64,000 nt of DNA from Voacanga thouarsii (GCA_026120185.1 JANUWF010002022.1:62001-126000); one strand, 5' to 3'; shown: positions 1 to 10,922, numbered from the stretch's first letter. The notes: generated by a model not told the origin, from the sequence alone. Made by a program: numbers and translations.

Positions 1-1369
1 GGCAGCACCGGCCAGGACAGAGGAACCAGCGCTGGTCATGCACTGATGACACGAACTTCAAAGAAATAAAAAATTGGTGAAACATAGCAAAATAGATTGG
101 AACCGGCGACGGTTCCAAGAGCCAAGGCGGCACGAGCTGCATGCTGGACTACATTGTGCGAAATTCGAAAAAAATCGGCGAACAAGTGGAGGACCAGAAC
201 ACAACCGGTACCGGATCCGAGAGCCAAGGCGGCGCCAACTGTGCTCTGAGGAAAAGGCGGGATTGTGATTTTTCTACGCTATTTTTGGTAATATGTGGAG
301 TTTTAGTACTTTCCAACTTCTACTAGGCCAAGAACATTATACCAACGAGTTTAGACACTTCCCAAGCCTATAAATAGATAGAAAACACAAAGGAAAATAG
401 GAGAATTCATTGATCATCAAAGAAAATCACTCAATTAAAGGAGGAATTCTTCAATTCAAGGAGGGTTGTGCAAGAATGTCTTCAAAGGAAGAAGAATGAA
501 GCTTGTCTATGAGTTCTTTCTTTTACTTTGTTTTCTTTTTCTTGAACAATGATATATTAATTATTTTATTATAATTTAACATTGTTTTAGATATTTATGA
601 TTTTTAGAGTTATTTAATCTTTTGATTAATTAATTGTTATTCTTGGTATTTAATTACTTGGGTTGATTACGAGATTATTTGGTTGTTTGTTTCCACTGTC
701 TTGCTTGAAAAAGAGGTTGATGGTGGTTTCAATTCATTAGTCTCATATTTGTTGTCTCTTAACTTGCTTGAAAAAGAGGTTAATTGCTAAGAACAAAGTA
801 ATTGAAGGTTAAAGGTTAATTGATGTCTGCCAGAATATGGATTCATTGGTTAATTTCATGTTTTAAGTTTGCCAAAATATGGAAATTTAATCAAGGATTG
901 TGTCTAATGCATCTTTTGGGTGAATTAGTTGAGACAGAATATGTGATGCTAATTTGTCTAGAAGATAGTGATTTCATGGATTCAAAAAGAAGTGAGTCTA
1001 CTTTAATCCTTCATGATGCCAAGGGAACAATTAGTTATGATAACAATTAAGTTCTTTAAGATCTTGGTTGTCTAAACAATGGTTTGAGTTACATACTTCT
1101 CCATCCTTAATATGTATATAATTTTATTCTTATTTTGTTTTGTTTTATTTTATTTCTTTTTCGCTTTATTGAGTCGGTTAAACAATGAAAGAAAAGAGAT
1201 TAATGTATACTTGTTCCTTGAGGATTGACACTCGTTTGAACCCTATGCTATATGAATGATGAGTATGCTTACTCATATATGTAATCTGGGTTTAACGTTT
1301 TAATGTAAACTTGATTGAGAACGTGCTTGGTTTTTATATGATTTTTTATACCTAAATAAATAAGCATCA
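1..1369 (+). repeat. LARD-1 5' LTR (partial)
   Basis: Aligns base by base with 4683-6039, with only scattered substitutions. It ends ...GCATCA directly before the PBS. The window begins about 180 bp inside the LTR. It contains a GC-rich block (about 1-250), a TATA box and, near 1205-1260, a conserved stretch also found in the other LARD LTRs. Confidence 0.93.
369..377 (+). promoter_or_regulatory. LTR TATA box
   Basis: TATAAATAG lies in the context CCTATAAATAGA. It is conserved in every LARD-family LTR in the window (also 5052-5060, 24472-24480, 29136-29144, 34666-34674 and, on the minus strand, 44092-44100). It is the likely pol II core promoter of the element. Confidence 0.75.
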
Positions 1370-1375
1370 AGTTTT

Positions 1376-1393
1376 TTGCGCCGTTGCCGGGGA
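1376..1393 (+). other. Primer-binding site, tRNA-Asp type (LARD-1)
   Basis: TTGCGCCGTTGCCGGGGA begins six bases after the LTR end. It differs by one base from TGGCGCCGTTGCCGGGGA, the complement of the 3' end of plant tRNA-Asp (which ends ...CGGCAACGGCGCCA). The same site without the mismatch is present in LARD-2. Confidence 0.9.
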
Positions 1394-1791
1394 AAAATAT
1401 CATGAAAGCTTTGATTTTGTTAATTTAACCATGTAAATATGTAAATATGTACAATTTTTCTTTTCGCAAAAAGGTGCCATCTTTTGTATCTGTGTATCCA
1501 ATGTATACCTTTGTGACCTAACCTACTAACTTTGATAATGTTTAATTAACTTTTTCTCCTTTTACTTTTATTTTATTATGAATTCCATTATCTAACTTAC
1601 TTCTTTTCTTTTCTGGGTGTTAGCCGTGGAAAGCATTGAAGTCATTTTTGCTTTAAGTTTTTGTCATCTGGGACACTAGTTATTTTCATCATTTTGTTTC
1701 ATGTTATTTATTTCTTCATGAATTGAATTGCATTGTTCATCATTGCTGCATGTTCCTCATTTTTATTTCTTTTTTTTCAAAAAAAAAAAAA

Positions 1792-2513
1792 ATGAGTTGT
1801 ATTGATGATAGATTGGCAAAATTACAAGATAACATTGATGATTTTAGTGAGACGTCATTAAAAGCATTAGTGAATTCTTTTGTTGCCAATACAAATTCAT
1901 CTATTCAGTGGCATGAATAAACTTCCCAACAATTATGCGATCAAAGGAAACACTTAGTTAAGATTGTTGAGGAGAATCATAAGTTCATGCTAACCATACA
2001 CGCGAACAAGAGAATCTCCCAAGAGAGGAGAGATGCTATGAGGGACAACTATCCAATATGGAAATGGAGGTATTCAATTCTTCTCTATGTGCTAATAATC
2101 CTAACCTCTTTTTGTCACATGATTTCCTCGGCTCCTCTCTTTTCTCGGAGAATATGGGTCCAAATAATGATGTGTTGAATTTATCATGCTTTAAGAAGTT
2201 GGATTTTTCAATACTATATCGTAAAAAGTCCTTGGAGGATGGTAGTAATCTCTACCCTTCACCCCATTCAATGGGAGGTAACTTAGTTTTTGTAGATGTG
2301 CTGAAAAGTAAGGATTTTTTTATCCCATCTTTAAGAACACAATTTCTAAGTTTTAAGGGGAATTTTAATTGTAAAAATTCTTTTGAAGGGTTAATTGTTG
2401 ATTTCAAAGTTGATGCATCCGTTAGATACCATGTGCACTCATATGTGGAAAAAGATATTTATGTGTCTAAAGGAATGTTAGAGAATGAGGTTTATATGTT
2501 TAGTTTTGCTTAG
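1792..2513 (+). pseudogene. LARD internal reading frame, unknown function (LARD-1 copy)
   Basis: I do not recognise this protein. A first frame from an ATG at 1792 encodes a hydrophilic segment (motif SFVANTNSSIQ), stops at 1918, and stays in the same frame to about 2050. A second frame, one base back, is open from about 2045 to 2513 and gives a 151-residue ORF starting at 2058, with motifs FLSHDFLGSS, YPSPHSMGGNLVFV, KGNFNCKNSFE and VRYHVHSYVEKDIYVSKG. The second segment is conserved in LARD-2 (26220-26837). There is no zinc knuckle, aspartic protease or RT motif. A decayed gag is possible because of its position after the PBS, but this is inference. Differences between the two copies are mostly amino-acid-changing, so I see no sign of purifying selection. 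Confidence 0.5.
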
Positions 2514-3000
2514 ACAAATCGTTTTCATGAACCTTCCATTTTTTTTAAAAAAAAAAAAAATCCTCCATTCTTTCTACATTCATTATGCCTATCTTCTACT
2601 TAAAACTTTAATCTCTTTTCCAAAGGTTTAATGAGGAAGCATAATGAATGGAAAGAATTTGTATCATTATTTGTTGAGTCGCATCTATTTGCTTTCTTAG
2701 GATTTTTAGTTTGTTTTCTTTTATCATTGTGTGTTTTGATTTTGTTATTATTTTTCATGCACTTCTCTTTTTCCTACTGTTTTCTTTGCTTTTTGCTTAT
2801 TTTCCTTTTCTAGTTTTTATGCTTTGATGTGTTTCTTTTGTTCTTTTCATTTTAGGTACTTTGACAATGCTCCTGTATGCTGGAACTCAAATCTTGTATA
2901 GAGGAATGCACAATGAATGGAAGTATTGTCTTTCTTATCCCTTCTCCTTATCTTTATGGTCCCATGGCATTGCTTAGTCCTTGTTCTATTTATTTGACCA

Positions 3001-3034
3001 TTGAGGGCAATGTCTAATTTAAGTATGGGGGAGT
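3001..3034 (+). other. Internal purine-rich PPT-like motif (LARD-1)
   Basis: The motif TTGAGGGCAATGTC followed by TTAAGTATGGGGGAGTGA resembles the true polypurine region before the 3' LTR (CTTGAGGACAAGC...CTAAGTGTGAGGGA). LARD-2 has equivalents at 26880-26898 and 27183-27221. It could be a second plus-strand priming site or a relic of recombination. Confidence 0.45.
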
Positions 3035-3629
3035 GATTCGATTGAAAATTCTTCTATACATCATTCTTTTATACTTTATCATCCTTCTTGTGAGCAAAAT
3101 TTTCAAATTTTTTTTTGACTTTTTTGAGATTTCAAACTATATTTTTAATGCATGTCTTTATGATGGATTATAGAGCATATGTTCTAGATCATTTATGGCT
3201 TATGCATGACTTTTTGCACACACTTGGATGAAGTAGTTCTTGATCAAATGCTTTGCATTGTTCTTAAACCTATTTTTCTACTAAAATTCATGAAGCATTC
3301 TAAAACTTACTTGAATATCTCTCAAGGCGAAATAAGAATGACAATCATGATTTAACTTAGGGATGACGGTAATAGGCCTTCTTTAGATAGTTTGAGCTTT
3401 TCAAGCCTACCTATTGTTATATTATCCCTAGTGCCAATTTTGAGCCTAAATTGTTGATTTCTTTCTTTAAAACCCATTATTGTACTTTGTCCATTGCTTG
3501 TTTCTGAGAGTTTGAATAATTTTCCAAACCTTTATTCTCTTGATAGATGAAAGTATATGTAAGAGAATGTTGAGGAAGAAAACTTAGAGGAAGATCATGA
3601 CTCGTTACTTTCAGTCATGTATCAATAGT

Positions 3630-3965
3630 TGTGTTGAGTTGGAAAAAGAAAAGAAAGAGAAGAAAAAGAAAAGAGAGATTGAAAACAAGAGAAGAAAAGA
3701 AACAGCTGCTAGAAAGGATGGAAAGAAAGAAATTGAGAAACAAAAGAAAAGTAGTAGTAAGAGTGAAAAGAAAAGAGAAAAGAAAAATTTTTGAAAGGAA
3801 AAGAGAGATGAAAGATCACAAAAGGGATGGTGATTGAGCTATAAAATTTAAGTTCATATAAAGTACTTGACACCATTGCTGGAAATTTGAGTGATCTTTT
3901 GAAAGAAATAGAGAAAAGTTTATGAAAAAAGAAAAGAAAAAGAAAAAATGCAAGATTTGCTTGAG
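3630..3965 (+). repeat. Purine-rich (GA/AAG) low-complexity tract
   Basis: Long runs built from AAAAG and GAAA units on the plus strand. The ORFs read through it are Lys/Glu/Arg-only artefacts. LARD-2 has a shorter equivalent at about 27807-27975, so it is a family feature of the 3' internal region. Confidence 0.8.
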
Positions 3966-4483
3966 TGGAGTTGTACTTGCTAAATAAGGTTATGGTTTGA
4001 TTGATTTTTTGGAATAGGAGAGTAAGAAGAGCTGGAAATTATTGATTCATTTTGTTTATCCTTTTCTTGCGAACTCTCAGCTTCTTTGACTTTTTATTCT
4101 CCAATATCCTTCGTTTGATAAGCTACATTACAAGTCTTTAGTCTTACATTACAAGCTTGAAAGTCCTACTTGATCTAAATAGAATCATGATATGTCTCGG
4201 ATTAGTGGAGAGAGTGTATGAAAAGTAAGCTTATGGAATGCACATTCTTTTTTAGCTAAATTCTTTCCAATGGTTTGAGAATATTGCGAAGTATTGTGAT
4301 GGTTCTACTAAGTCATTATTCACCTACAAAAGTCTTGCATTTGTTGTGAATGATGTAGTAGCATGTGTTTTATGCTCTTGAATAAAGAAAATATTAGAGA
4401 TTTTGTTTTGAAATTGATTGAGTGATTAATGAAACCTTGTATTTTCCTACTTGTTCTTGATGCTTTGCTTGAGGACAAGCAAA

Positions 4484-4503
4484 GAGCTAAGTGTGAGGGA
4501 ATA
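4484..4503 (+). other. Polypurine tract before LARD-1 3' LTR
   Basis: The purine-rich sequence GAGCTAAGTGTGAGGGAATA directly precedes TGATAGG, the start of the 3' LTR. The same motif sits at the same place in LARD-2 and, on the minus strand, in LARD-3 (44623-44642). Confidence 0.75.
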
Positions 4504-6039
4504 TGATAGGGGCTAAATTAGTCATACTTTTCTTAGTTATTTGAGGTTCTTTTGTGATATATTTTATTCAATTACTAGTCATATTCCTTCATATTTGAGA
4601 TTTTATCCTTGGAAAGGTATTTTGTGCATTATTACAGATTTTTAGAGTAAAACGAAACAAAAACGTCGCAAAATAGAATAGAGGTGGCGCCGGCCAGGTC
4701 AGAGGAACCGGTGCCGGCCAAGCACTGTTGACACGAACTTCGAAGCTATAAAAAATTGTTGAAACGAGATCGAAACAGAGTGAAATCGGCGCCAGCTCCA
4801 ATAGCCAAGGCAGCGCCAGCTGCATGCTAGACTACATTGTACAAAATTCAGAAAAAATCGGCGAACAAGTGGAGAATTAGAACACAACCGACACCGGCTC
4901 CGAGAGCCAAGGCGGCGCCAACTGTGCTCTGAGGAAAAGGCAGGATTGTGATTTTTCTACGCGATTTTTGGTAATATGTGGAGTTTTAGTACTTTCCAAA
5001 TTCTACTAGGCCAAGAACATTATACCAACGAGTTTAGACACTTCCCAAGCCTATAAATAGATGGAAAACACAAAGGAAAAGAGGAGAATTCATTTATCAT
5101 CATAGAAAATCACTCAATCAAAGGGGGAATTCTTCAATTCAAGAAGGGTTGTTCAAGAAGGTCTTCAAAGGAAGAAGAATGAGGCTTGTCTATGAGTGCT
5201 TTCTTTTACTTTGTTTTTTTTTTCTTGAACAATGATATATTAATTATTTTATTATAATTTGACATTATTTTAGATATTTATGATTTTTAGAGTTATTTAA
5301 TCTTTTGATTAATTGATTGTTATTCTTGGTATTTAATTACTTGGGTTGATTATGAGATTATTTGGTTGTTTATTTCCATTGACTTGCTTGAAAAAGAGGT
5401 TGATGGTGGTTTCAATTCATTAGTTTCATATTCGTTATCTCTTAACTTGCTTGAAAAAGAGGTTAATTGCTAAGAACAAAGTAATTGAAGGTTAATTGAT
5501 ATCTGCCAGAATATGGATTCATTGGTTAATTTCATGTTTTAAGTTTGTCAAAATATGGAAATTTAATCAAGGATTGTGTCTAATGCATCTTTTGGGTGAG
5601 TTAGTTGAGACAGAATATATGATGCTAATTTGTCTAGAAGGTAGTGATTTCAAAGATTGAAAAAGAAGTGAGTCTACCTTAATCCTTCATGATGCCAAGG
5701 GAATAATTAGTTATGATAACGATTAAGTTCTTTAAGATCATGGTTGTCTAAACAATAGTTTGAGTTACATACTTCTACATCCTTGACATGTATATAATTT
5801 TAGTCTTATTTTATTTTATTTTATTTCTTTTTCACTTTATTGAGTCGATTAAACAATGAAATAAAAGGGATTAATGTATACTTGTTCCTTGAGGATCATA
5901 CTTGTTTGAACCCTATGCTATGTGAATGATGGGTACGCTTGCTCATATGTGTAATTTGGGTCTAATGTTTTAATGTAAACTTGATTGGGAATGTGCTTAG
6001 TTTTTGTATGATTTTTTATACCCAAATAAATACGCATCA
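4504..6039 (+). repeat. LARD-1 3' LTR
   Basis: 1536 bp, TGATAGG...GCATCA, closely matching the 5' LTR at 1-1369. It contains a GC-rich block with three GGCGCC palindromes (4686, 4788, 4914) about 140-370 bp upstream of the TATA box at 5052-5060. The 3' half is AT-rich with no coding potential. Confidence 0.93.
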
Positions 6040-7173
6040 CATGGAATACGACAAACATTTGGAAAATAATATTTTTACCCTAGGAATGATTTTCTTGGAC
6101 GCGGGAATGAACTGATATTTTCAGGAAAGAAAATATTTTGGAATCAAATTTCAATTTGAGAAAATTATTAAGCTATGTTGAGATGTTACATTAACATCTG
6201 GCATTGCGATGTGATCCCTGAGAACTCAAGAGGGACTATGCACTTATACTAACCTATATGGGTTTTAGAACGATGTTTGGTAAGTGACCACCCCCAGACT
6301 CTTATCTCTTTTTGCATGAGGTGGCAGTATCTGAGTTTAGTCGTTCTTAGCTAGCAACAGGTTTTCCCAAAGTGGAAATGGAGAATGGGTGTAGGATACT
6401 AGGGTAGTAGGATTGGCCATGATGAGGTTCACTGTATGTTTAATTGTGGAGTACGCATTGGGTTATTTATACCAGTCTATCGGATGGACTAATGTTCCTT
6501 CCAAATGAAATTAATTGGCTAGACTAATGTTCCTTTCCAATTAGATCAATGTTATTAGTTGGACTAATGTTCTTTCCAAATGAAATTACAATGTGAATTT
6601 AGAAATAAAAAGTTAATATTATTATTATAACTAGTGTTAGGCTACTTTGTAAGAGTGTAGTGGCACATTTTCCAAAAAAGAGAATAGTCATGCTTTCTTT
6701 AAGTGTGAGGCATTAGTTTTTAATAAACCGTGATTTTAAAATGTGCTTGATCTCTTTTACCAATAGTTAACGAGTTTTCCTTTCCAAGGATTAAAGAGAT
6801 ATTTTTTAAAGGAAAATATTTTGAAACTCTTTTTACAAGAAGAACACTAGTACCCATGGGACTCGATGAGTGTTTTTGCACTCACACGCTTTTTTTAGGT
6901 TCCTTTGTATAGTCTAGCGATCAGAGTTGCGCAACGAAAGCCTAATGAGGTAGAAACAAGCAAGTTGATATATTGTATGTCATATTCTTAGTTAGAATTT
7001 ATGCGTTAGAGATTGTACCCTATGTACTACTTGGGTTTCAATGAAAGTTATATAATGATTCCACTGTGTTTTAATTTATAAAGCGTTATAAAGTCCTCTT
7101 GTCTGGGAGATCAGACGGGGTAACATCCCACTCAAGCAAGGCTCTATACGACGTGGATATGTGGGGTGTTACA
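6040..7173 (+). repeat. 3' part of an older LTR of a TGTAACACCCC/GGGGTGTTACA-type element
   Basis: Non-coding sequence following LARD-1 that ends in GGGGTGTTACA at 7173, the same terminus as the 4.3-kb P/M LTR family (16957 on the minus strand, 21760 on the plus). It shares an arrangement with their last 500 bp: a GTTATAAAGTC...GGGG block before the end. The rest differs, so it is probably a related but distinct family. LARD-1 inserted into it; the 5' part lies outside the window. Confidence 0.6.
6482..6594 (+). repeat. Three imperfect direct repeats of about 36-39 bp
   Basis: The core GACTAATGTTCCTTTCCAA recurs at about 6486, 6521 and 6561 with small changes. It lies inside the older LTR fragment; no coding role. 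Confidence 0.75.
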
Positions 7174-7215
7174 AACATAATAAGGTACAAATCAAGGCTA
7201 ATTTCATAGGGATAT

Positions 7216-8257
7216 TGTTGGGATTTTATCATGCATATCAAATAAGAACGCATTGGAAATAACTACGAAATCCATGCCCAAGGATCACGTGTTTGCAATT
7301 AAAATGGGAATAGAGGAAGGAAACGAAGGTTACCTTCTGTAGCAGAAAACAAAATTTTATTGCACCAACCAAGGAGCCAATTCCTCTACTTTTGATCATC
7401 CACCAAGTGCCACTACAATCCAAGAGTATGATTGTCTCTAGCTGTAATCCATACATGGTTGAATTGCTCACAAAGCCTACTCAAAACTATGCTAGTAGAA
7501 AAGGAACAGCTAGGTTTAATTGGAGAAGAAAGAGGATGAAGAGGAACGTCCAACATTCCCTCTATTTTGATCATTTAATTCACTGTAGAGAAGGGGACGA
7601 TTCCTATATTTAAAGGTTTCAGAATTTGTGTTAATTGCAATTAAGTCCTTTAAGATCCAATGTCTACAATTGGGTCCTTAAAGTTTATATAATTGCATCC
7701 AAGTCCCATGAATTATAACAAACTTATAATTCACCAATAAATATATCTTCTTCTCTTAATTTATCTCACAATATTATCAAATAAAATATATTGAGCATTC
7801 AAACCTTTATTATATGTGACCTATTAGGTTTCCTGGTCTTATTGGTAGCATAATATGAATTAATCCAAACGTCTTTGAGATTAATAATCTTTAATAGTTT
7901 AGAATTAATCTATTAATTCTAAACAATATTTTTTTTATTAATTCATCAATTAACAAACACATACTCAGTAGATCATGAGCGGTATCTAGCAACACATTAT
8001 GACCACCTAAGAGTCCAGGAAATTAAGTGGCTTGACATGAACCCTTCAATAACAAACTACAGTGCAATAAACTCTTTTTACCATATAATATCTCATTCAA
8101 TTTGGAGTACAAAATTAGTGTCAACTCCCTCCAGAATCTATATTAATTTTGGCCCAAATATAATTGTACTTGTACCAGGAATCCATTACTCTAGATGTGT
8201 ATCAATTGAAACTGTTTTCAATACACAGTCGCCTTGGCCAAGGACTTCTCGAGTACT
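7216..8257 (-). repeat. Reversed, truncated copia-type LTR (relative of solo LTR C)
   Basis: Read on the minus strand, blocks appear in the same order as in solo LTR C (40958-42704): the CTCGAGAAGTCCTTGGCC block, the GGTTCCTGGTACAAGTAC-like block, the CCACTTAATTTCCTGGACTC block, the GACGTTTGGATTAATTCAT block and the terminal block ending in CCCAACA. About 640 bp at its 5' end are missing, and the homology stops at about 8257. Bases 7174-7215 just left of it are unassigned. Confidence 0.65.
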
Positions 8258-9205
8258 AATTAATTAGTCGCCTGGGGACCAGAGTAGCTCAAATAATCTT
8301 AATAAATTTATTTACTATATGAGCTTATTTGGTAATTTATTATTGGAAGAATTGTTCCAAAAGTCCAATTAATTATTTATTTGGCCTAGAATAATTATTT
8401 GGGTCAATTTAATTAATTAGTTTATTAATTAATTATCTTGGATAATTTTATATTGGGGTCAAGTAGTTTAATTAATTAATTAGATTATTAATTAATTATC
8501 TTAGGTATTTTTATATTGGGACCAAATGGATTAATTAATTAATAAGAAATCTATTTAATTAGTCATGGGATAATTAGAGAACAACCCTAGCCCACTACGG
8601 CTTTTAGTTATTGCATAGGGAATTGAGCAATCCCTTGGAGCAACAACAAATAAAGAAAAGGAAATAAGGAAACAAAAAAGGAAAAATAGAAAGGAAAAAC
8701 TGGTTGGTTTTTTTTTTTCATATAACAAAAAGTAAGGTGTTTGTTAATAAAAGGCATCACGTGTGTCTGGATTTAGTTGATTGAAATTCTAAGGATTGCA
8801 TACATAGCTTTTTGGTTTTCTTTTGAACAAAACCTTAGCCGTCAGTTTTCCTTGCTGCTTGTTTTCCTTCATTTTTCCTTTTAACATTTAGCTCTTTCAT
8901 TTTTCTTCCAATCTTCTTCACTCTAATTCTAATTTCACCGATAGAGGTCCATAGGAGGTTAGAAAATACACTGAAAGGTCAAGAGTAAGCAAATATGGTA
9001 AGATGTTGATGTGAAGGAGCCGACAGTTTTTTGGGATACTAGCAGAACAAGTAGGCGTTCCAATTGAGGAAGCATCATCAAACTCAAATCCAACTCTGGT
9101 TATTAAAGTAAAATGCCCTAGAAGTAAGTATTCCTAGACTTTAGCTCGGAAAAAATTTTAATTTGCTGTCTTCCACTCCGTATTTATTTTTCCTGCCATC
9201 CTTCA
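8258..9205 (+). repeat. Copia-1 5' LTR, 3' portion
   Basis: AT-rich non-coding sequence ending CCATCCTTCA three bases before the PBS. Its layout parallels the last 900 bp of the Copia-2 5' LTR (22250-23125). The first part of the LTR is missing or replaced by the reversed LTR at 7216-8257. Confidence 0.6.
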
Positions 9206-9207
9206 AG

Positions 9208-9219
9208 TGGTATTAAAAC
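9208..9219 (+). other. Degenerate initiator-Met PBS of Copia-1
   Basis: TGGTATTAAAAC matches the copia PBS TGGTATCAGAGC with a C-to-T and two other changes. It sits three bases after an LTR end. Confidence 0.65.
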
Positions 9220-9554
9220 CAAGGTTATAATCTAGGAGCGTGCTTAGGGTTAATAACCGAAAGGTGGTTCCTTTAGAAATAAAAATATGATCTTTGTGAT
9301 TGCATGAATTCCTCGTGATTTTTTATATGGGAAGATTTTGTGTATGCCTCGCACATAGAGGCATAGGCATCTGTAATTTATAGTTATTCGCTTTCCATAG
9401 AATTCGTGTACACTTCGTTTTCAAAGGCATAGGCATTTGAAATTGTATTTCAATTTGTTTACGAATTCTTGTAACAAAATGGTGCCTAGATCAATGCCTG
9501 AAGAAAACCCAATAAAGAGAAACGAAAAATAGAAGAAAAATGGAGGAAGATGGA

Positions 9555-9725
9555 AGACGACGGAATAAAGGGCTAGCCGCGAGAGGCATTCCCCAAGCCA
9601 TGCATGGCTTGGGAACCTTATCCCTCCCAAGCCACGGCCGGCCCAACTTGTACCGTGGGAGGATCAAGGAGTGCCTTGATCCATGGGAGGCTCATACTAA
9701 GCCTCCCACGGCTGGGTTCTTCAAT
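9555..9725 (+). other. GC-rich structured island in the Copia-1 leader
   Basis: Within an AT-rich leader lies a block with several inverted repeats. There is a perfect 22-bp palindrome at 9592-9613 (centre CATGCATG), a 9-bp stem GGATCAAGG/CCTTGATCC at 9661-9682, and a 10-bp stem CCGTGGGAGG/CCTCCCACGG (9653-9662 with 9702-9711) enclosing it. The 60-100 residue ORFs here are not credible proteins. Blocks at the same relative place occur in Copia-2 and Copia-3. The rest of the leader (9726-10922) holds nothing else I recognise. Confidence 0.75.
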
Positions 9726-10922
9726 GACCACAGTTAGGGCTCATTTTTCCATCATTTTTGTGGTCGATTCGTGGGCGTTTTTCGGCGATTCAACTAAAGA
9801 CACTCCATTTTTTGCATTTTCTTGTAATTTCTTTTTCCTTTTGCATCCCCTATCACGCGAGATTATTTTTCTTGCAATGGTTTATTTATTGTGAAAAATA
9901 ATTTTGCATGAAAATAGTTAGTAATTGGAACCACCTTTGATTAAACAAGATCATTTTAATTTTTTGATTATTATGATTTTTAATCCATTATTTGGTCACA
10001 TAAGAATTAAAAGATAGAAAATAGCATGTAATAGGTTTACTTTTTGGAGCATGTCTATTTATTAAATTTTGTAATCAAATGCACAAAGGTTTTTTGAGAA
10101 ATTAATTTTTTCTCTAGATAAAACAATTAAGAAAAACATTTTTAAAATGGAACTTAGGAATTTAAACTAAAATTCATGATTTATTCTTCCAAAGGCTATT
10201 ATCCTTGACATGGAGAATAATTTGAATATAGATGTTTTAAATTTAGTTCCTATAAATAGTTTTTAACTTAAACAGTGAAAATAAAAATTTATTGTTTATT
10301 CTCTTAAAGTCTTTTATCCTTAACATAGAGAATAATGTTTAATTTTTGGATTTTTACTAAAGTTAATCAAAACCAAAATACTTTTTAAAGGAAAGTTTTT
10401 TCCCAAAAACCAATTTTATTCAAAAGATTAAGTGGGAGAGGGGTTTCAATAACTCTACTGCTTCCATCATGGATTCCTATTAGAGATTGTGGATTCCTCG
10501 TGTCATTCTGAGCATGACCCCCTATATGATGGATTTCCAAAAGAATCTAGAACTAACGGAGGCATTATAATTAAAGCTTAGGATAAGTGTTAGTGTCGAC
10601 CAGCCTATCGTTGAAGGTATTAATGCTAGATTATCTGTAGGTGGTGAGAGTAGTGACCATCCTATTGATGGAACTATTTCTGGGTCATTGCCTATTAAGA
10701 AAGTTTAATTTGTGATGGTTATACATATAACTTATAAAATTGTTAACCTTCCTACGAATCTCTGTCAATATTTCAAGAGCCAAATTTTTTATATTTTTTG
10801 ATAATGGTTTTAGTAGGTTAACCATATCATGGAAATATTATAATGTCTTAAATGTGCATTTTATATGTATTTTTCAAAACAAACATTTTTTTTTTAATGA
10901 AGGTTTTTTCCAATCAACAGAA

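Larger units (their letters stand above)
1..6039 (+). mobile_element. LARD-1: non-autonomous LTR retrotransposon, 5' end outside window
   Basis: Two near-identical LTRs (1-1369 and 4504-6039) flank an internal region of about 3.1 kb. The internal part starts with a PBS matching the 3' end of plant tRNA-Asp and ends in a purine-rich tract. No protease, reverse transcriptase, integrase or RNase H motif is readable, so it is a large retrotransposon derivative that would need proteins from another element. A tRNA-Asp PBS is typical of Athila-type Ty3/gypsy elements; that affiliation is inference. The LTR ends are TGATAGG...GCATCA. About 180 bp of the 5' LTR lies left of the window, so the TSD cannot be verified; the base run after the 3' LTR is CATGG. 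LARD-2, LARD-3 and a solo LTR are relatives in the same window. Confidence 0.9.

Noticed and set aside
2631..2813. Hydrophobic ORF resembling a membrane protein
   Set aside because: The T-rich plus strand gives Phe/Leu by composition alone; the equivalent region of LARD-2 (26895-27138) is open in other frames with different sequence.
3597..3837. Lys/Glu-rich ORF as a possible basic protein
   Set aside because: Pure purine tract; no constraint visible between LARD copies.
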